Below are positions 1 through 10,921 of a stretch of DNA of 64,000 nucleotides, in pieces; position 1 is the first letter of the stretch; each line of letters starts with the position of its first letter. Both the position numbers and the translations under genes were made by a program. Where the stretch lies: contig NC_088312.1 of NCBI RefSeq assembly GCF_910592395.1, positions 16,811,292-16,875,291 of the forward strand. The letters are read 5' to 3'. Below the pieces are notes generated by a model. It was not told where the DNA came from, did no database searches, and was given only the letters and a program-made list of their open reading frames with translations. The stretch comes from Lineus longissimus. Lineage: Eukaryota; Nemertea; Pilidiophora; Heteronemertea; Lineidae.

Positions 1-192
1 GTTTTCATATTCTTTATGCGTATATATGATTAGGTATTATAAACGCCTATTATACTTTCGCTTAGTCGTAATATTCAGCTATATGGTTTCATTCACTCCG
101 TCAAACCTTGAGTTTTATCGATAGGCATATCGTGATTTGATTGATTCCTTGTATCCTCATTCCTAGTATACAGTAATATATTGATACAATTA

Positions 193-339
193 CACTCATT
201 ATCGTCACATTTATTTATTCACTCCGTCAAACCTTGAGTTTTATCGATAGGCATATTGTGATTTGATTTATTCCTAGTATCCTCATTCATAGTATCCTTA
301 TTATTATCGATTAAGTACAGTAATATCTTGATACAATCA
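193..339 (+). repeat. Doubly deleted 147-bp monomer, reference copy
   Basis: This is the most reduced class with an intact 3' half. The 5' part reads cactcattatcgtcac and then jumps from catttatt straight to ttcactccgtc, so most of the L 5' half is gone. The 3' half is L-like, with gatttgatttattcc and cattcatagtatcc as private markers. There are 22 copies of 147 bp, three of 144 bp (inside gamma modules) and one of 142 bp at 49129-49270. Each directly follows a 259t-class monomer. Confidence 0.88.
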
Positions 340-545
340 CACTCTGATTATTGTTTTCATTATTATCGTCAGATTTATTTGTTTATGTTGTGAATTATAT
401 ACATTTGTTTTCATGCGTATATAATGGTTACGTATTATAAACGCCTATTATACTGGTTTCATTCACTCCGGATTTGATTGATTCCTTGTATCCTCATTCC
501 TAGTATCCATTACCGATTAAGTACAGTAATATCTTGATACAATCA
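340..545 (+). repeat. Type S (206 bp) monomer, reference copy
   Basis: This is the short backbone. Against the 280-bp L monomer it lacks 28 bp after tatact, 33 bp after ttcattcactccg, a net 8 bp around catgcgtatataatgg, and 5 bp before accgattaag. These four differences add up to the observed 74 bp. Its fusion point ctccggatttgattg is a simple marker for S. It contains 6 CpG dinucleotides, against about 4.3 expected from its base composition. Confidence 0.93.
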
Positions 546-820
546 CACTCTGATTATTGTTTTCATTATTATCGTCATATTTATTTGTTTAGGTAGTGAA
601 TTATATACATTTGTTTTCATATTCTTTATGCGTATATATGGTATTATAAGCGCCTATTATACTTTCGCTTAGTCGTAATATTCAGCTATATGGTTTCATT
701 CACTCCGTCAAACCTTGAGTTTTATCGGTAGGCATATTGTGATTTGATTGATTCCTTGTATCCTCATTCCTAGTATCCTTATTATTACCGATTAAGTACA
801 GGAATATCTTGATACAATCA
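546..820 (+). repeat. Type L275 monomer, reference copy (lacks ttagg)
   Basis: An L monomer in which tatatatggttaggtattata is reduced to tatatatggtattata, a loss of 5 bp. It also carries atcggtagg in place of atcgatagg, which destroys the ClaI word, and acaggaat in place of acagtaat. The same set of markers recurs at the second position of nearly every core module from 18686 onward. A second kind of 275-bp monomer (821-1095) reaches the same length by a different 5-bp loss, attattaccg to attaccg. Confidence 0.88.
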
Positions 821-1095
821 CACTCTGATTATTGTTTTCATTATTATCGTCATATTTATTTGTTTAGGTAGTGAATTATATACATTTGTTTTCATATTCT
901 TTATGCGTATATATGTTTAGGTATTATAAACGCCTATTATACTTTCGCTTAGTCGTAATATTCAGCTATATGGTTTCATTCACTCCGTCAAACCTTGAGT
1001 TTTATCGATAGGCATATTGTGATTTGATTGATTCCTAGTATCCTCATTCCTAGTATCCATTACCGATTAAGTACAGTAATATCTTGATACAATCA

Positions 1096-1390
1096 CACTC
1101 TGATTATTGTTTTCATTATTATCGTCATATTTATTTGTTTAGGTAGTGAATTATATACATTTGTTTTCATATTCTTTATGCGTATATATGGTTAGGTATT
1201 ATAAACGCCTATTATACTTTCGCTTAGTCGTAATATTCAGCTATATGGTTTCATTCACTCCGTCAAACCTTGAGTTTTATCGATAGGTATATTGTGATTT
1301 GATTGATTCCTAGTATCCTCATTCCTAGTATCCTCATTCCTAGTATCCTTATTATTATCGATTAAGCACAGTAATATCTTGATACAATCA
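1096..1390 (+). repeat. Type L295 monomer with an extra 15-bp unit
   Basis: Like the 280-bp L monomer, but with an additional copy of the 15-bp word cctagtatcctcatt. Two full copies at 1309-1338 are followed by a partial third at 1339-1350. The step between the 280 and 295 classes is therefore one unit of an internal minisatellite. L295 occupies fixed places in each HOR: the start and end of HOR-A, and the monomer just before every 272-bp chimera. Confidence 0.92.
1309..1350 (+). repeat. Internal 15-bp minisatellite (cctagtatcctcatt)
   Basis: The word cctagtatcctcatt is repeated in tandem, two full units plus a partial one. Across the array the number of units varies, giving the 280 versus 295 bp monomer classes. 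The HOR-A copy starting at 8478 has lost one unit relative to its parent at 3307, which shows that unit number still changes. Confidence 0.9.
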
Positions 1391-1649
1391 CACTCTGATT
1401 ATTGTTTTCATTATTATCGTCATATTTATTTGTTTATGTTGTCAATTATATACATTTGTTTTCATGCGTATATAATGGTTACGTATTATAAACGCCTATT
1501 ATACTGGTTTCATTCACTCCGGATTTGATTGATTTTTATCGATAGGCATATTGTGATTTGATTGATTCCTAGTATCCTCATTCCTAGTATCCTCATTCCT
1601 AGTATCCTTATTATTATCGATTAAGCACAGTAATATCTTGATACAATCA
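1391..1649 (+). repeat. S-to-L chimeric monomer, 259s class, reference copy
   Basis: It begins as an S monomer (catgcgtatataatgg, then ctccggatttgattg) and switches to L sequence at gattgatttttatcgatag. It is therefore a fusion joined at the shared gattgatt word. The class occurs at 1391, 3602, 5813, 6562, 8758, 9687 and 14949 and nowhere after 15208, so it marks the left part of the window. All copies share the same junction, consistent with one origin followed by copying. Confidence 0.88.
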
Positions 1650-1844
1650 CACTCTGATTATTGTTTTCATTATTATCGTCATATTTATTTGTTTATGTTG
1701 TCAATTATATACATTTGTTTTCATGCGTATATAATGGTTACGCCTATTATACTGGTTTCATTCACTCCGGATTTGATTGATTCCTTGTATCCTCATTCCT
1801 AGTATCCATTACCGATTAAGTACAGTAATATCTTGATACAATCA
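1650..1844 (+). repeat. Type S195 monomer (11-bp deletion of S), reference copy
   Basis: Identical in plan to the 206-bp S monomer, but gttacgtattataaacgcc is shortened to gttacgcc, a loss of 11 bp. The deletion looks replication- or recombination-mediated because acg occurs at both ends of the lost segment. S195 often occurs in pairs, for example at 1650-2039, 22976-23365, 24184-24573, 42012-42401, 44947-45336 and 58387-58776. Confidence 0.92.
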
Positions 1845-2525
1845 CACTCTGATTATTGTTTTCATTATTATCGTCATATTTATTTGTTTATGTTGTGAAT
1901 TATATACATTTGTTTTCATGCGTATATAATGGTTACGCCTATTATACTGGTCTCATTCACTCCGGATTTGATTGATTCCTTGTATCCTCATTCCTAGTAT
2001 CCATTACCGATTAAGTACAGTAATATTTTGATACAATCACACTCTCATTATTGTTTTCATTATTATCGTCATATTTATTTGTTTAGGTAGTGAATTATAT
2101 ACATTTGTTTTCATATTCTATATGCGTATATATGGTTAGGTATTATAAACGCCTATTATACTTTCGCTTAGTCGTAATATTCAGCTATATGGTTTCATTC
2201 AGTCCGTCAAACCTTGAATTTTATCGATAGGCATATTGTGATTTGATTGATTCCTAGTATCCTCATTCCTAGAATCCTTATTATTATCGATTAAGTACAG
2301 TAATATCTTGATACAATCACACTCTGATTATTGTTTTCATTATTATCGTCATATTTATTTGTTTATGTTGTCAATTATATACATTTGTTTTCATGCGTAT
2401 ATAATGATAACGTATTATAAACGCCTATTATACTGGTTTCATTCACTCCGGATTTGATTGATTCCTTGTATCCTCATTCCTAGTATCCATTACTGATTAA
2501 GTACAGTAATATCTTGATACAATCA

Positions 2526-2805
2526 CACTCTGATTATTGTTTTCATTATTATCGTCATATTTATTTGTTTAGGTAGTGAATTATATACATTTGTTTTCAT
2601 ATTCTTTATGCGTATATATGGTTAGGTATTATAAACGCCTATTATACTTTCGCTTAGTCGTAATATTCAGCTATATGGTTTCATTCACTCCGTCAAACCT
2701 TGAGTTTTATCGATAGGCATATTGTGATTTGATTGATTCCTTGTATCCTCATTCCTAGTATCCTTATTATTACCGATTAAGTACAGTAATATCTTGATAC
2801 AATCA
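2526..2805 (+). repeat. Type L (280 bp) monomer, reference copy
   Basis: This is a clean example of the long backbone. From the phase mark it carries the tattgttttcattatta segment, an AT-rich stretch ending in gcgtatatatgg, then cctattatact. Next comes a 28-bp block at 2649-2676 that contains ttcgcttagtcg, then ggtttcattcactccg (2677-2692), then a 33-bp block at 2693-2725 that contains the ClaI word atcgat, then gattgattcc and one to two units of a 15-bp word. The 28-bp and 33-bp blocks are absent from short monomers, which makes them the diagnostic L segments. The 280-bp form is the commonest L length. Confidence 0.93.
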
Positions 2806-3306
2806 CACTCTGATTATTGTTTTCATTATTATCGTCATATTTATTTGTTTATGTTGTGAATTATATACATTTGTTTTCATGCGTATATAATGGTTACGTA
2901 TTATAAACGCCTATTATACTGGTTTCATTCACTCCGGATTTGATTGATTCCTTGTATCCTCATTCCTAGTATCCATTACCGATTAAGTACAGTAATATCT
3001 TGATACAATCACACTCTGATTATTGTTTTCATTATTATCGTCATATTTATTTGTTTAGGTAGTGAATTATATACATTTGTTTTCATATTCTTTATGCGTA
3101 TATATGTTTAGGTATTATAAACGCCTATTATACTTTCGCTTAGTCGTAATATTCAGCTATATGGTTTCATTCACTCCGTCAAACCTTGAGTTTTATCGAT
3201 AGGCATATTGTGATTTGATTGATTCCTGGTATCCTCATTCCTAGTATCCTCATTCCTAGTATCCTTATTATTACCGATTAAGTACAGTAATATCTTGATA
3301 CAATCA

Positions 3307-5517
3307 CACTCTGATTATTGTTTTCATTATTATCGTCATATTTATTTGTTTAGCTAGTGAATTATATACATTTGTTTTCATATTCTTTATGCGTATATAT
3401 GATTAGGTATTATAAACGCCTATTATACTTTCGCTTAGTCGTAATATTCAGCTATATGGTTTCATTCACTCCGTCAAACCTTGAGTTTTATCGATAGGTA
3501 TATTGTGATTTGATTGATTCCTAGTATCCTCATTCCTAGTATCCTCATTCCTAGTATCCTTATTATTATCGATTAAGCACAGTAATATCTTGATACAATC
3601 ACACTCTGATTATTGTTTTCATTATTATCGTCATATTTATTTGTTTATGTTGTCAATTATATACATTTGTTTTCATGCGTATATAATGGTTACGTATTAT
3701 AAACGCCTATTATACTGGTTTCATTCACTCCGGATTTGATTGATTTTTATCGATAGGCATATTGTGATTTGATTGATTCCTAGTATCCTCATTCCTAGTA
3801 TCCTCATTCCTAGTATCCTTATTATTATCGATTAAGCACAGTAATATCTTGATACAATCACACTCTGATTATTGTTTTCATTATTATCGTCATATTTATT
3901 TGTTTATGTTGTCAATTATATACATTTGTTTTCATGCGTATATAATGGTTACGCCTATTATACTGGTTTCATTCACTCCGGATTTGATTGATTCCTTGTA
4001 TCCTCATTCCTAGTATCCATTACCGATTAAGTACAGTAATATCTTGATACAATCACACTCTGATTATTGTTTTCATTATTATCGTCATATTTATTTGTTT
4101 ATGTTGTGAATTATATACATTTGTTTTCATGCGTATATAATGGTTACGCCTATTATACTGGTCTCATTCACTCCGGATTTGATTGATTCCTTGTATCCTC
4201 ATTCCTAGTATCCATTACCGATTAAGTACAGTAATATTTTGATACAATCACACTCTCATTATTGTTTTCATTATTATCGTCATATTTATTTGTTTAGGTA
4301 GTGAATTATATACATTTCTTTTCATATTCTATATGCGTATATATGGTTAGGTATTATAAACGCCTATTATACTTTCGCTTAGTCGTAATATTCAGCTATA
4401 TGGTTTCATTCAGTCCGTCAAACCTTGAATTTTATCGATAGGCATATTGTGATTTGATTGATTCCTAGTATCCTCATTCCTAGAATCCTTATTATTATCG
4501 ATTAAGTACAGTAATATCTTGATACAATCACACTCTGATTATTGTTTTCATTATTATCGTCATATTTATTTGTTTATGTTGTCAATTATATACATTTGTT
4601 TTCATGCGTATATAATGATAACGTATTATAAACGCCTATTATACTGGTTTCATTCACTCCGGATTTGATTGATTCCTTGTATCCTCATTCCTAGTATCCA
4701 TTACCGATTAAGTACAGTAATATCTTGATACAATCACACTCTGATTATTGTTTTCATTATTATCGTCATATTTATTTGTTTAGGTAGTGAATTATATACA
4801 TTTGTTTTCATATTCTTTATGCGTATATATGGTTAGGTATTATAAACGCCTATTATACTTTCGCTTAGTCGTAATATTCAGCTATATGGTTTCATTCACT
4901 CCGTCAAACCTTGAGTTTTATCGATAGGCATATTGTGATTTGATTGATTCCTTGTATCCTCATTCCTAGTATCCTTATTATTACCGATTAAGTACAGTAA
5001 TATCTTGATACAATCACACTCTGATTATTGTTTTCATTATTATCGTCATATTTATTTGTTTATGTTGTGAATTATATACATTTGTTTTCATGCGTATATA
5101 ATGGTTACGTATTATAAACGCCTATTATACTGGTTTCATTCACTCCGGATTTGATTGATTCCTTGTATCCTCATTCCTAGTATCCATTACCGATTAAGTA
5201 CAGTAATATCTTGATACAATCACACTCTGATTATTGTTTTCATTATTATCGTCATATTTATTTGTTTAGGTAGTGAATTATATACATTTGTTTTCATATT
5301 CTTTATGCGTATATATGTTTAGGTATTATAAACGCCTATTATACTTTCGCTTAGTCGTAATATTCAGCTATATGGTTTCATTCACTCCGTCAAACCTTGA
5401 GTTTTATCGATAGGCATATTGTGATTTGATTGATTCCTGGTATCCTCATTCCTAGTATCCTCATTCCTAGTATCCTTATTATTACCGATTAAGTACAGTA
5501 ATATCTTGATACAATCA
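3307..5517 (+). repeat. HOR-A copy 2 (9 monomers, 2,211 bp)
   Basis: Same nine monomers in the same order and exactly the same total length as copy 1. It differs at its start (tagctagtg and gattagg) and has c at 4318 inside atttctttt, a base shared with copy 4. No net indel relative to copy 1 was found. Confidence 0.92.
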
Positions 5518-7015
5518 CACTCTGATTATTGTTTTCATTATTATCGTCATATTTATTTGTTTAGCTAGTGAATTATATACATTTGTTTTCATATTCTTTA
5601 TGCGTATATATGATTAGGTATTATAAACGCCTATTATACTTTCGCTTAGTCGTAATATTCAGCTATATGGTTTCATTCACTCCGTCAAACCTTGAGTTTT
5701 ATCGATAGGTATATTGTGATTTGATTGATTCCTAGTATCCTCATTCCTAGTATCCTCATTCCTAGTATCCTTATTATTATCGATTAAGCACAGTAATATC
5801 TTGATACAATCACACTCTGATTATTGTTTTCATTATTATCGTCATATTTATTTGTTTATGTTGTCAATTATATACATTTGTTTTCATGCGTATATAATGG
5901 TTACGTATTATAAACGCCTATTATACTGGTTTCATTCACTCCGGATTTGATTGATTTTTATCGATAGGCATATTGTGATTTGATTGATTCCTAGTATCCT
6001 CATTCCTAGTATCCTCATTCCTAGTATCCTTATTATTATCGATTAAGCACAGTAATATCTTGATACAATCACACTCTGATTATTGTTTTCATTATTATCG
6101 TCATATTTATTTGTTTATGTTGTCAATTATATACATTTGTTTTCATGCGTATATAATGGTTACGCCTATTATACTGGTTTCATTCACTCCGGATTTGATT
6201 GATTCCTTGTATCCTCATTCCTAGTATCCATTACCGATTAAGTACAGTAATATCTTGATACAATCACACTCTGATTATTGTTTTCATTATTATCGTCATA
6301 TTTATTTGTTTAGGTAGTGAATTATATACATTTGTTTTCATATTCTTTATGCGTATATATGGTTAGGTATTATAAACGCCTATTATACTTTCGCTTAGTC
6401 GTAATATTCAGCTATATGGTTTCATTCACTCCGTCAAACCTTGAGTTTTATCGATAGGTATATTGTGATTTGATTGATTCCTAGTATCCTCATTCCTAGT
6501 ATCCTCATTCCTAGTATCCTTATTATTATCGATTAAGCACAGTAATATCTTGATACAATCACACTCTGATTATTGTTTTCATTATTATCGTCATATTTAT
6601 TTGTTTATGTTGTCAATTATATACATTTGTTTTCATGCGTATATAATGGTTACGTATTATAAACGCCTATTATACTGGTTTCATTCACTCCGGATTTGAT
6701 TGATTTTTATCGATAGGCATATTGTGATTTGATTGATTCCTAGTATCCTCATTCCTAGTATCCTCATTCCTAGTATCCTTATTATTATCGATTAAGCACA
6801 GTAATATCTTGATACAATCACACTCTGATTATTGTTTTCATTATTATCGTCATATTTATTTGTTTATGTTGTCAATTATATACATTTGTTTTCATGCGTA
6901 TATAATGGTTACGCCTATTATACTGGTTTCATTCACTCCGGATTTGATTGATTCCTTGTATCCTCATTCCTAGTATCCATTACCGATTAAGTACAGTAAT
7001 ATCTTGATACAATCA
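5518..7015 (+). repeat. Duplicated 749-bp trimer (295, 259s, 195) twice
   Basis: The trimer spans 5518-6266 and again 6267-7015, with identical monomer lengths in each. The two halves differ by marker bases at the start of the L295 monomer, so they are not a simple slip of one parent but come from two different HOR-A copies. Confidence 0.88.
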
Positions 7016-8477
7016 CACTCTGATTATTGTTTTCATTATTATCGTCATATTTATTTGTTTATGTTGTGAATTATATACATTTGTTTTCATGCGTATATAA
7101 TGGTTACGCCTATTATACTGGTCTCATTCACTCCGGATTTGATTGATTCCTTGTATCCTCATTCCTAGTATCCATTACCGATTAAGTACAGTAATATTTT
7201 GATACAATCACACTCTCATTATTGTTTTCATTATTATCGTCATATTTATTTGTTTAGGTAGTGAATTATATACATTTGTTTTCATATTCTATATGCGTAT
7301 ATATGGTTAGGTATTATAAACGCCTATTATACTTTCGCTTAGTCGTAATATTCAGCTATATGGTTTCATTCAGTCCGTCAAACCTTGAATTTTATCGATA
7401 GGCATATTGTGATTTGATTGATTCCTAGTATCCTCATTCCTAGAATCCTTATTATTATCGATTAAGTACAGTAATATCTTGATACAATCACACTCTGATT
7501 ATTGTTTTCATTATTATCGTCATATTTATTTGTTTATGTTGTCAATTATATACATTTGTTTTCATGCGTATATAATGATAACGTATTATAAACGCCTATT
7601 ATACTGGTTTCATTCACTCCGGATTTGATTGATTCCTTGTATCCTCATTCCTAGTATCCATTACTGATTAAGTACAGTAATATCTTGATACAATCACACT
7701 CTGATTATTGTTTTCATTATTATCGTCATATTTATTTGTTTAGGTAGTGAATTATATACATTTGTTTTCATATTCTTTATGCGTATATATGGTTAGGTAT
7801 TATAAACGCCTATTATACTTTCGCTTAGTCGTAATATTCAGCTATATGGTTTCATTCACTCCGTCAAACCTTGAGTTTTATCGATAGGCATATTGTGATT
7901 TGATTGATTCCTTGTATCCTCATTCCTAGTATCCTTATTATTACCGATTAAGTACAGTAATATCTTGATACAATCACACTCTGATTATTGTTTTCATTAT
8001 TATCGTCATATTTATTTGTTTATGTTGTGAATTATATACATTTGTTTTCATGCGTATATAATGGTTACGTATTATAAACGCCTATTATACTGGTTTCATT
8101 CACTCCGGATTTGATTGATTCCTTGTATCCTCATTCCTAGTATCCATTACCGATTAAGTACAGTAATATCTTGATACAATCACACTCTGATTATTGTTTT
8201 CATTATTATCGTCATATTTATTTGTTTAGGTAGTGAATTATATACATTTGTTTTCATATTCTTTATGCGTATATATGTTTAGGTATTATAAACGCCTATT
8301 ATACTTTCGCTTAGTCGTAATATTCAGCTATATGGTTTCATTCACTCCGTCAAACCTTGAGTTTTATCGATAGGCATATTGTGATTTGATTGATTCCTGG
8401 TATCCTCATTCCTAGTATCCTCATTCCTAGTATCCTTATTATTACCGATTAAGTACAGTAATATCTTGATACAATCA
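5518..8477 (+). repeat. HOR-A copy 3 with internal 749-bp duplication (2,960 bp)
   Basis: Monomer order is 295, 259s, 195, 295, 259s, 195, 195, 280, 206, 280, 206, 295. The first three monomers carry copy-2-type markers (tagctagtg, gattagg) and the next three carry copy-1-type markers (taggtagtg, ggttagg). The extra length equals 295+259+195. The mosaic shows a junction between a copy-2-like front and a copy-1-like remainder. Confidence 0.9.
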
Positions 8478-10921
8478 CACTCTGATTATTGTTTTCATTA
8501 TTATCGTCATATTTATTTGTTTAGCTAGTGAATTATATACATTTGTTTTCATATTCTTTATGCGTATATATGATTAGGTATTATAAACGCCTATTATACT
8601 TTCGCTTAGTCGTAATATTCAGCTATATGGTTTCATTCACTCCGTCAAACCTTGAGTTTTATCGATAGGTATATTGTGATTTGATTGATTCCTAGTATCC
8701 TCATTCCTAGTATCCTTATTATTATCGATTAAGCACAGTAATATCTTGATACAATCACACTCTGATTATTGTTTTCATTATTATCGTCATATTTATTTGT
8801 TTATGTTGTCAATTATATACATTTGTTTTCATGCGTATATAATGGTTACGTATTATAAACGCCTATTATACTGGTTTCATTCACTCCGGATTTGATTGAT
8901 TTTTATCGATAGGCATATTGTGATTTGATTGATTCCTAGTATCCTCATTCCTAGTATCCTCATTCCTAGTATCCTTATTATTATCGATTAAGCACAGTAA
9001 TATCTTGATACAATCACACTCTGATTATTGTTTTCATTATTATCGTCATATTTATTTGTTTATGTTGTCAATTATATACATTTGTTTTCATGCGTATATA
9101 ATGGTTACGCCTATTATACTGGTTTCATTCACTCCGGATTTGATTGATTCCTTGTATCCTCATTCCTAGTATCCATTACCGATTAAGTACAGTAATATCT
9201 TGATACAATCACACTCTGATTATTGTTTTCATTATTATCGTCATATTTATTTGTTTATGTTGTGAATTATATACATTTGTTTTCATGCGTATATAATGGT
9301 TACGCCTATTATACTGGTCTCATTCACTCCGGATTTGATTGATTCCTTGTATCCTCATTCCTAGTATCCATTACCGATTAAGTACAGTAATATTTTGATA
9401 CAATCACACTCTCATTATTGTTTTCATTATTATCGTCATATTTATTTGTTTAGGTAGTGAATTATATACATTTCTTTTCATATTCTATATGCGTATATAT
9501 GGTTAGGTATTATAAACGCCTATTATACTTTCGCTTAGTCGTAATATTCAGCTATATGGTTTCATTCAGTCCGTCAAACCTTGAATTTTATCGATAGGCA
9601 TATTGTGATTTGATTGATTCCTAGTATCCTCATTCCTAGAATCCTTATTATTATCGATTAAGTACAGTAATATCTTGATACAATCACACTCTGATTATTG
9701 TTTTCATTATTATCGTCATATTTATTTGTTTATGTTGTCAATTATATACATTTGTTTTCATGCGTATATAATGATAACGTATTATAAACGCCTATTATAC
9801 TGGTTTCATTCACTCCGGATTTGATTGATTTTTATCGATAGGCATATTGTGATTTGATTGATTCCTAGTATCCTCATTCCTAGTATCCTCATTCCTAGTA
9901 TCCTTATTATTATCGATTAAGCACAGTAATATCTTGATACAATCACACTCTGATTATTGTTTTCATTATTATCGTCATATTTATTTGTTTATGTTGTCAA
10001 TTATATACATTTGTTTTCATGCGTATATAATGGTTACGCCTATTATACTGGTTTCATTCACTCCGGATTTGATTGATTCCTTGTATCCTCATTCCTAGTA
10101 TCCATTACCGATTAAGTACAGTAATATCTTGATACAATCACACTCTGATTATTGTTTTCATTATTATCGTCATATTTATTTGTTAAGGTAGTGAATTATA
10201 TACATTTGTTTTCATATTCTTTATGCGTATATATGGTTAGGTATTATAAACGCCTATTATACTTTCGCTTAGTCGTAATATTCAGCTATATGGTTTCATT
10301 CACTCCGTCAAACCTTGAGTTTTATCGATAGGCATATTGTGATTTGATTGATTCCTAGTATCCTCATTCCTAGTATCCTTATTATTACCGATTAAGTACA
10401 GTAATATCTTGATACAATCACACTCTGATTATTGTTTTCATTATTATCGTCATATTTATTTGTTTATGTTGTGAATTATATACATTTGTTTTCATGCGTA
10501 TATAATGGTTACGTATTATAAACGCCTATTATACTGGTTTCATTCACTCCGGATTTGATTGATTCCTTGTATCCTCATTCCTAGTATCCATTACCGATTA
10601 AGTACAGTAATATCTTGATACAATCACACTCTGATTATTGTTTTCATTATTATCGTCATATTTATTTGTTTAGGTAGTGAATTATATACATTTGTTTTCA
10701 TATTCTTTATGCGTATATATGTTTAGGTATTATAAACGCCTATTATACTTTCGCTTAGTCGTAATATTCAGCTATATGGTTTCATTCACTCCGTCAAACC
10801 TTGAGTTTTATCGATAGGCATATTGTGATTTGATTGATTCCTGGTATCCTCATTCCTAGTATCCTCATTCCTAGTATCCTTATTATTACCGATTAAGTAC
10901 AGTAATATCTTGATACAATCA
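8478..10921 (+). repeat. HOR-A copy 4, rearranged (2,444 bp)
   Basis: Monomer order is 280, 259s, 195, 195, 280, 259s, 195, 280, 206, 295. Its first L monomer has lost one 15-bp unit. After 9830 it leaves the HOR-A path: an S monomer switches into the L-type atcgatagg segment at gattgatttttatcg, giving an additional 259s and 195 before returning to 280, 206, 295. It shares c at 9474 with copy 2 (4318). Confidence 0.88.

Larger units (their letters stand above)
1..1888 (+). repeat. Left-edge segment, copy of 13559-15446
   Basis: Each phase mark from 193 to 1845 recurs exactly 13,558 bp downstream (13751 to 15403), with no net indel. I found two substitutions, at 372 (g versus t at 13930) and 849 (g versus a at 14407). 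Homology ends at tatttgtt, where this copy continues with tatgttgtg and the other with aaggtagtg. The segment overlaps the start of HOR-A copy 1. Confidence 0.88.
1096..3306 (+). repeat. HOR-A copy 1 (9 monomers, 2,211 bp)
   Basis: Monomer lengths in order are 295, 259s, 195, 195, 280, 206, 280, 206, 295. It starts with the taggtagtg and ggttagg markers and ends with an L295 bearing cctggtatcc. It carries tactgatt at 2494, a private base shared with copy 3 but not copy 2. Confidence 0.92.

Noticed and set aside
340-545. Yeast-type replication origin (ACS-like) words such as gtttatgttgt
   Set aside because: Partial matches are expected by chance in sequence with about 71% A+T, and nothing suggests a budding-yeast genome.
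2610-2630. TATA-box promoter in gcgtatatatgg
   Set aside because: It is a repeated, AT-rich part of each L monomer with no downstream gene. TATA-like words are expected at this base composition.
2646-2664. CENP-B box candidate around ttcgcttagtcgtaat
   Set aside because: Only the leading TTCG matches the essential bases of the known nTTCGnnnnAnnCGGGn box. The central A and the CGGG are absent.
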